A DNA stretch of 64,000 nucleotides from positions 22,844,001 to 22,908,000 of the forward strand of contig NW_024464918.1 in the NCBI RefSeq assembly GCF_017591425.1, given 5' to 3'. This DNA is from Ochotona curzoniae (lineage: Eukaryota; Chordata; Mammalia; Lagomorpha; Ochotonidae). Positions within the stretch are counted from its first letter, which is position 1. The number at the start of each line of letters is the position of its first letter. This document shows, in pieces, positions 57,722 to 64,000 of the stretch. A program made the position numbers and the translations under genes. The notes under the pieces are model-generated. The model did not search any database and was not told the DNA's origin. It saw nothing but the letters and a program-made list of their open reading frames with translations.

Positions 57722-57890
57722 ATTAAACGCTTACTCATTTCTGAAGCTGGTAGTACTTTTCCCTTGGCAGGTAGGAAAGTAGAGGCTAAGAGAGGCAAAA
57801 TAATTTGCCATAAGATCACCTACCTTCTGAACAGCATACTTGGACCCAGGGTAACCTAAGTTGGGTGTTGATATTCCTTACCATTATCCT
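57722..57890 (-). mobile_element. MIR SINE, second copy
   Basis: GGTAGGAAAGTAGAGGCTAAGAGAGGCAAAATAATTTGCC ... AGATCACCTACC ... ACTTGGACCCAGG is the antisense MIR second half. Confidence 0.65.
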
Positions 57891-57949
57891 ACCCTGTCTA
57901 GGCTAAGGCTTCCTTGGAGTTTCAAGAGCTTATCATATGGCTTTTTTTT

Positions 57950-58202
57950 TAGTTTGAATATTGGTTTATTCAGGAAGTAGGAAGACAAAGAGATTTCCTG
58001 TGTGTTGGCTCACTCCCCGAATGCTTGCAATGGCCGAGGCTGAGCAGACCTAAACCAAGATGCAGGAACTCCATCCTGGTCTCCCCCATGGGTGGCAGAG
58101 GCCCAAGTGGTTAGCCCATTTTCCATCATCTTCGCAGGTACTGAATGGAACTGAATGGAAAGCAACAGTCTCATCTGTGATGTGCCACAATGCTCGCTTC
58201 TA
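57950..58202 (-). mobile_element. CSINE, diverged
   Basis: TATTGGTTTATTCAGGAAGTAGG, TTGGCTCACTCCCCGAATGC, GGTCTCCCCCATGGGTG and GATGTGCCACAATGCTCGC run in minus-strand order. Confidence 0.8.
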
Positions 58203-59929
58203 AATATTTTTCAGTCATTCTTGTATAGTCTTTCCCCTTCCCAATATCCAGTGAATATTTCCTATCATAGAAAATTTTTATTAAATGCCTAATTACAACT
58301 GTTTGGGTTCTCACAACAGTTCTCAATCCTGAATTTAAATTTAATGATGTACTAAAATATTAATGACCTTTGTCTTTAAAAATGTCTCTGCTTGCAGTAA
58401 AGTTAATAAATGTGGCTGATAATAACCAGTGCTTCTGCGAACATTCTCCCACACAAGGCATTTGCTTAGGCTTGTGTCTTCCTAATGGCAGGTTCATGTA
58501 GTATTGAGAAATACATAATTACAAAAATTCTGTAAGCCAAGTTGCCTGGAGATTTTGACTCCTAATAAGTACTTTAAATGTACTCCAATTCAGGATAAAT
58601 AATAATAGCTATAAAGCATGCAGGGGAATGAACCGTATTAGGCCTGGGCTCTACTGAGAGTAAACATGTTTGAGAGAAGCAGCATTTTGGAGTATTTAAG
58701 GGGAGCAATGCAGAAGCTAAAACTCACTTTCCTCATCCGTTCCTGCTCTCTATGCACTGAAGACTCCTTTCGCTCTGAATTCAGCTCCTTAAGCTTCTTA
58801 TTAATGTTTATAGAAGAGAAGTAAAATTTATCTGAAGTTCATTTCCCATAGCCAGGTTGGGCTTCTTCCAATTTCCAGAATCCTTTGGGTTCAGAATATT
58901 TGTGTCATTGGTGCCAGCTTCTGAGCACGCCGAGGGGGCATAGCAAGAAAATGTGATCCCTGCTTTCTAAGTGTGTCCTTTGTGACAAGACCTCGTTATG
59001 CCCTTGTCCACCTTCACCATCATTTGGGGGCATCCAAGCTGAGAGAAACTGTCTCTTCACCTGAAAAACCCTCCTTATTGGAAATCCCATGTCTTATCTG
59101 GCTAAATAATTCGGACCATATGTTCTGGTCCCAGAGGTTGGGATTTTTCAGAACAAGTTCAAATGTGCCTATTTGCATCACCTGGGGATATTGAAATTCC
59201 AAGCACAAGTTCATTTTCACATAACTCATTATCCTCCCTTGGATTTGGTACTTAATGTGAACTTTGGCAACAGATGGAATGAGATGTTTCAGGAGCGCTT
59301 ACTGATTCTTTTGTGCTCACAAATACACACAAATAGTGATCATTTGCACTCAAATGAAACTTCCAGAGCCAGGCAGTGCCCGCAGGTATTCATTTGCCAC
59401 CCCCTGTTGAGTTCTTGGGTAGAATTTAATTATCCAACAAATTTGGTGGTAGCTGTGCCAGATGTTAGGTACTGACCCAGGCATTTCAATTGAAAGGATC
59501 TGGTGCATAGAGAGAGAGAGCAGGGAAAGTGAATCTGGGAGATGGGACTCTGGTTGGGAGAAAAGGGAGCATGAAGCTGAGACCAGAGCTTGAAATCTGT
59601 GGGGAGTTCTTTGAGTCTTGTGCTATTCATTAAGCTCCAAGAACCACTGGAATACTAGTGGACCCCTTCAGGAAGACCCAGGAACAAGAACACCCCATAC
59701 CCCCATCATCTGTGGTAAACACAAAGGCTCTCATCGTGTGGAACCAGTTGAGGAGCAGCTTTAGCGTGGTCACAATAAACACAGAGGTCCCTGCCCCCTT
59801 GGTGTGAATGGCTGAGCCCTGCAGCTGCTTCTCCCTCTCCTTGCAGCATGGGTGGTGGGGCCCCTGGGAGCACTGTCTTCACATTAGGGCCTCTCTATGG
59901 TGACATTATTCCAGTGATATTTTGCTATT
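58203..59929. other. Intronic stretch with nothing certain
   Basis: Near 59150-59205, AGAACAAGTTCAAATGTGCC and TTGCATCACCTGGGGATATTGAAATTCC may be a MER5-like remnant. No exon found. Confidence 0.4.
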
Positions 59930-59931
59930 AA

Positions 59932-60118
59932 AGCATAGCAGCTAGCATTTGTTAAATGTGGATCATGTTTTAGGCACTGCATGACCCTTTAATGGATGCT
60001 TTATTTATAGCATCCTTATGAAGTAGGTAGTTACGATATTCCCAACTAGTAGATGAGTAAATAAAACCTCTCTTTCACCAAAACTGCATGACATCATACA
60101 GTTAGTAAAAAGCAGAAA
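59932..60118 (-). mobile_element. MIR SINE
   Basis: GCTAGCATTTGTTAAATGTGG, TTTTAGGCACTGCATGACCC, CCTTATGAAGTAGGTAGTTACGATATTCCC and TCATACAGTTAGTAAAAAGCAG follow the antisense MIR core. Confidence 0.78.
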
Positions 60119-60234
60119 GGAGAGCTTGACTGCATAGCCCACACCACTCCCCACCACAGGAGAAGTGCATTAGACAGGCTGATATGACTTCTCCAATTGA
60201 AACTGCTCTGCTCCAATCTCTATTCAAGGGTAAG

Positions 60235-60860
60235 AGAGTATTTTGGTTAACATTTTTGTATAGTTGAAGACTAAGAACCATATATATTTACAATGTATAA
60301 TTCAATGGCTTGATACATATTTTATGAATACAGTCAAGCATATCAGTCATATCATAATTACTTTTTTGTATACATGTGCAAATATTAATATCTACTCATA
60401 TCAAACCTCAAGTGTACAGTAATTTAGCTTTATTCACACTGTTGCCCAGTATAGCTCTGGAGCATAAATCTCTTAAATGTGAAAAGAAGAGAAAAGAAAA
60501 TAAGATTTCTTTGAAAGGCCAGAATGAAGACAAGGAGTCAGATTTTCCTTCCATTGGTGCACTCCCCAAGTGACTACAACATTTGGGCTGTGCCTGGCTG
60601 GAGCCAGAGCTTCATCTGTGCAGGGGCCCAAGTGCTTGGACTGTGGTTCACTTCTTTCTAGGCATATGGGTAGGGGGCTGAACTAATGCTCTGATATGGG
60701 ATGCTGGTGTTCCAGGTGGTGGCCTAAATTGCTGTTACAATACAGGTGTCTCAGAACATATTCTTGTAAGGCATTGTACTCTTCAGCCCGTCTCTCCCCA
60801 ACCTTGCCTGCCCATGGCTCCCACCATTCTACTCCTACGTTTTGGTGTTAGCTCTTTTCA
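60235..60860 (-). mobile_element. Old L1 3'-UTR fragment, left part
   Basis: TACAATGTATAATTCAATGGCTTG ... CTCATATCAAACCTCAAGTG ... CTCTCCCCAACCTTGCCTGCCC and CACCATTCTACTCC resemble the antisense 3'UTR of old L1 families. A CSINE interrupts it. Confidence 0.65.
60498..60752 (-). mobile_element. CSINE inside the L1 3'-UTR fragment
   Basis: AAGATTTCTTTGAAAGGCC, GTGCACTCCCCAAGTGACTACAAC, TGTGCAGGGGCCCAAGTGCTTGG and ATATGGGATGCTGGTG run in minus-strand order. Confidence 0.82.
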
Positions 60861-60874
60861 GTTTGCTGCCACAA

Positions 60875-61330
60875 ACCCAAAAAACCAGTAGGGAAGATGG
60901 TCACAGGGACAGGAGCAGAGACGGGGGGAGAGGGAAGAGAAGAGGGTTCAAAGGGAAAAGGAAGCAAGGGGTTGAGGACAAGAAGCACAGCAAGCACGGA
61001 AGTGAGGCTTTATGGCTGGGGGTGGGTATTATGGGGCCATAACGGATTAGTGGGTAGGACTAGGGCCACAGGGGATTAGGTAAATCGTGTGATGCGTGAG
61101 GACTAGGAGGGGATGTGAGGGGTTAGTGGGTTTGGCCTTCTGGTATGGCGCAGATTGGTGGGCACGGGGTTGTGAGGTTACAGCGGATTGCCAGGCAGCA
61201 ACAGTTGAACCTAAAAGGCATGCAAATCTTGAGATGAGACTTAGGGGAAGCAGATATTGAAAATGGTGTTGAGTCTAAAACGGCGGAGGTCTTAGGGCTA
61301 ATATTCGAGTAACTCCTCGCAGTGTCTCCC
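60875..61330. other. G-rich insert interrupting the L1 3'-UTR
   Basis: Between L1 segments lies about 450 bases of G-rich sequence. It starts with a near-pure purine tract (60890-60995), then a loose repeat of GGGGATTAGG / GGGGTTAGTGGGT / GGGGTTGTGAGG words (about 61010-61190). It may be a degenerate minisatellite or an expanded L1 3'UTR polypurine region. The open frames over it are low-complexity and not convincing genes. Confidence 0.5.
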
Positions 61331-61339
61331 AGCTTCACT

Positions 61340-61476
61340 CTGTTAGATTCCACAGAGAACTGAAATCCTGCAGTGTCTGTCTGTCTGCATCTGGCTTATT
61401 TCATATAACATAGCCTCCAGGTTCACCCATGTTGTAGCAAAGAGCAAGGTTTCCCTTGATTAAAGACTGGTATTTT
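61340..61476 (-). mobile_element. Old L1 3'-UTR, middle part
   Basis: TTAGATTCCACAGAGAACTG ... GCATCTGGCTTATTTCATATAACATAGCC ... GGTTCACCCATGTTGTAGC matches the classic antisense L1 3'UTR text. It is cut by the young CSINE at 61477. Confidence 0.8.
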
Positions 61477-61797
61477 TTTTAAAAGATTTATTTTTATTAT
61501 TTTTTTATTGGAAAGGCGGATATACAGAGAGACAGAGAGGAAGATCTTCCGTCCGATGAATCACTCCCCAAGTGAGCGCAATGGCTGATGCTAAGCCGAT
61601 CCGAGGCCAGGAGACTCCTCCAGGTCTCCCGCACAGGTGCAGGGTCCCAAAGCTTTGGGCCGTCCTTGACTTCTTTCCCAGGCCACAGGCAGGGAGCTGG
61701 AAGGGAAGCGGGCCTGCCGGGATAGATCCGGCGCCCATATGGGATCCTGGGTGTGCAAGGCGAGGACCTTAACCACTTGCGCCACCGCGCCGGGCCC
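61477..61797 (-). mobile_element. Young full-length CSINE with 16-bp target-site duplication
   Basis: The least diverged SINE in the window. In minus orientation its head is the complement of CGCCACCGCGCCGGGCCC, with intact tRNA-like boxes (complement of GGGATAGATCCGGCGCCC for the B-box region), and its left end is TTTAAAAGATTTATTTTTATT. TAAAGACTGGTATTTT is duplicated exactly at 61461-61476 and 61798-61813. It serves as a local reference for the family. Confidence 0.96.
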
Positions 61798-61813
61798 TAA
61801 AGACTGGTATTTT

Positions 61814-61965
61814 ACAGTGTGTAAATACAGTCCATATTTTCTATGTTCACGTGTTAATGGATGGTTCGATAGCTTCCATATTTGACTACTGTGAATAATG
61901 TTGCAATGAACACAGGAGTGCAGGTATCTCTTGGAAATCCCGACTTCATATCCTTGGAGGGGGGC
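61814..61965 (-). mobile_element. Old L1 3'-UTR, right part
   Basis: GTGTTAATGGATGGTTCGATAGC, TTTGACTACTGTGAATAATGTTGCAATGAACACAGGAGTGCAGGTATCTC and CCCGACTTCATATCCTTGG continue the L1 text after the SINE. Confidence 0.8.
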
Positions 61966-62291
61966 CCTATTCTGAGATGTGTCATCCCCACACCAATCCA
62001 AACACAGCTGATTGGACTAGAAGGGAAAAGCTAACCAAAAAGCAGCTAACCATTAGGCTAGCCTGTGAGCTCTTCTGTAACTTACTACCATAAAGAAACA
62101 CTTTGCTGAGCCTGTCCAATTCCTTTTCTTCAGAATTTAGACTAGATTCCTACAGCTTAGCAGGGTATGTGGCTTTGATAACTTACAATGAAATAACTTT
62201 ATAAAAGCATGCTGGGTTCTGAAGTAGTACAGCAGCAGGGACTCTAAGCAGAAAAAAGAAATAAATGGATCTGCTAGAGAAATCATTGCAG

Positions 62292-62638
62292 GGGGCCCAT
62301 GGGGTGGTGGACACTGTGACTCGGCAGGTTAAGCTTAGGGGTTCATATCCCATATTGGAAGGCTGTTTAGAATCCTGTGCTATTCTCTTCAAACACAGCT
62401 ATGTGCCTAGGAAGCAGTGGATGACGGTTCGATAACTTAGGTCCCTGTCACACATGTGTGAGGACAGGATGGTCTTCCTAGCTCATGGCTTCAGCCTGTT
62501 CTAACCCTGGCTGTGGTGGACATGTGGAGAGCGTCTGTGACAATAGCAGTGGCTAGAAAATCTCTTCGCTCTTTTCTCTTACCTCTTTTCCTTGTCTCTT
62601 TCTCTCTTCTTCACATAAATACATCTTGTTTTAAAAGG
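62292..62638 (+). mobile_element. CSINE, diverged
   Basis: GTGGTGGACACTGTGACTCGGCAGGTTAAGC at the head, GTTCATATCCCATATTGG and a CT-rich tail ending TTCTTCACATAAATACATCTTG run in sense order. Confidence 0.75.
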
Positions 62639-63034
62639 TGCACACTAACTGAGAGGGGTAAGAGGAAGAAAATCAGAGAATTCTGAAATGCCCTCTACTT
62701 TGGATGCCATTTGAGTTACAGCCCATGAAGAGGCTTAGAGCAGACAGTAATGAGAATGAAGTGAGGTAATACATAGAACTCACCTGGCAAAATGAGTCAT
62801 AGTCAGGTGACCAATACACATCAGCAATACTATCATGTTTAATATTTTTGGAAAGTTATATGATCTCTTTGACTTGCAAAATATAGAACATCATCTCATT
62901 CTCAGTTTATCCAATTGCATGCAGCAAGGATTATGAAAAGCCATATTCTTTCAGCATTGAATTGGATCCCTTAATTGTTATAATAATTCAAACTTCAGCT
63001 TATGATTATCTTAGTTTTCTTTCGGGTCAATTCC

Positions 63035-63425
63035 ACACCCACTAATGAACTATCATGTCGAGCAATGGGGGAGCCATTTTCATAATCTGTTTTCCTCCAA
63101 TCCCCCTTCTGATGTTAATGAGAAGTACCATGGAGACATCAGCCATTAGTAACATGGGCTGGTATAAATCATGAACTATGGATCATTGAGCATCTTTGTT
63201 GTAAAACAAATGGCCTGTGGTCAGTTAATCATACAAAGAAACATCTCCAAGGCCTCCTGGCTTTATGCATAACCCTTAAATCTGTTTGCAGTTTTATAAA
63301 CAGAGCATCTGTTAAAATATGCAGAAATTACAGTCATAGTCATTAGAGCGCTATATAGCTTTGGCAGATTTTTCTCTTAAGCTTTTGATGGTAATCTCCT
63401 CTATTTGTGATTCGTGCTTCAGTCT
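63035..63425. promoter_or_regulatory. Candidate conserved non-coding element
   Basis: Repeat-free. Contains AGTTAATCATACAAAG, GGTATAAATCATGAAC, TTTATGCATAACCC and TAGAGCGCTATATAGC. The motif density and lack of repeats suggest a regulatory element, but conservation is untested. The rest, 62640-64000, shows nothing else. Confidence 0.25.
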
Positions 63426-64000
63426 ATCCTCATTGAATCTCAGTTCTTTGGAGTTCAGTACTTTTTAACCAAGACTGAAAAGTGGAGATGTATTGTCCTT
63501 GGCTAAGGTAGGCGTCCTGGTGTTGGGCAGGAAGGCCTAGTGACTGCAGCCCATCCTTACTTCCTTGTGGAAGCTTATATTTTGGATGTGCAATAGGCTT
63601 AGCCTTAAGTAGCCTGAAACTGAGAAACCCTAGTTCCTTTCACGCCACTTTTACCTATCTTGTACTGTTTTAGTAGTGGCATTTTCCCAAGGGTAAATAG
63701 TTACCACTAAATTCTTTACTAGCTCAAGTTTGTCATTACCTCCATTAAAAATTTAAGGTGTCCATATTTAAATTAGCCTGATACAAGTCACCTCTCAAAG
63801 ACCAGAATAAATTACCAGAAAATAAAGTGGTTGTCCTGGAAAATCTAAACAGATACCCTCATTGTTTAGTATAGAAACCAGGGATTGCTCCCAAGAATCA
63901 GTAGGCAGGCAGATTTCTTTGGTCATGGCTTTGTTCTGTGTCCTGGAATGGGAATCAGCAGGTGTTTGCTGCAGAAATTGACAAGTCACTTCTGAGTAGT

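Larger units (their letters stand above)
973..64000 (+). other. PPP2R2B: PPP2R2B intron 1 (5' portion, continues beyond the window)
   Basis: The intron begins with GTAAAGCC at 973. No stretch encoding the next conserved segment (start of the WD40 domain, beginning DIISTVEF) was found on the plus strand. The human gene also has a very large intron here. All the repeats and putative regulatory stretches listed below lie inside it. No other protein gene, rRNA or functional tRNA gene was recognised; tRNA-like sequence occurs only as SINE heads. Confidence 0.85.

Noticed and set aside
61572..61772. Open frames over CSINEs (here and, for example, 8595-8957 and 35176-35454)
   Set aside because: They translate SINE sequence. 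The recurrent 'LPHGCRVPKPWAVLD'-like peptide in several frames is simply the same repeat read in the same frame.
973..64000. The alternative first exon for the mitochondrial B-beta-2 form
   Set aside because: I looked for a coding segment with the known B-beta-2 style N terminus and did not find one. It probably lies outside this window, though a visual search can miss it.
1..64000. CRISPR arrays, operons or bacterial-type defence systems
   Set aside because: The window is mammalian intron. No regularly spaced repeats, Shine-Dalgarno-led genes or phage-like modules are present.

Overview
This is a mammalian nuclear window, almost certainly from a lagomorph and more likely a pika (Ochotona) than a rabbit. 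About thirty tRNA-derived C-repeat SINEs (CSINE) are scattered on both strands. Several are nearly intact, with clean target-site duplications, and they sit among old shared mammalian repeats (MIR, L2, L1, MER5, MLT1). There is no bacterial-style gene layout. Nearly all open frames are short chance frames.

Only one gene is visible. Bases 1 to about 1,110 are a CpG-rich promoter and 5' leader, followed by a short first coding segment at 903-972. It encodes the N terminus of PPP2R2B, the brain B55-beta regulatory subunit of protein phosphatase 2A (B-beta-1 form), and ends in a canonical splice donor. The leader carries the orthologue of the CAG repeat that expands in human spinocerebellar ataxia type 12. 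Here it is short and interrupted: two CAG, CGG, TGG, six CAG, TAG. The leader also has three ATG-initiated upstream frames: one reads the repeat as polyserine, and one overlaps the main start codon.

Everything from 973 to 64,000 is read as the first part of a very long first intron. I found no second coding exon. The intron is a mosaic of SINEs, LINE fragments and repeat-poor stretches. A few of the repeat-poor stretches look like possible conserved regulatory elements, rich in TAAT or MEF2-type sites; one has a perfect 16-base palindrome around a MEF2-like site (36778-36793). An old antisense L1 spans about 46,880-50,935, and another L1 3'-end fragment spans about 60,235-61,960.

The strangest object is in the larger L1. 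Between 49,121 and 49,814 the plus strand has only three G residues, including 457 consecutive bases with none. Normal L1 sequence stops and restarts sharply around it, and the ORF2 sequence expected there is missing. Two of the three surviving Gs are in CpG. This is the pattern of near-complete C-to-T conversion on the minus strand, like bisulfite chemistry or extreme cytidine deamination. An assembly or consensus artefact is at least as likely as biology, but this is the place to look first.
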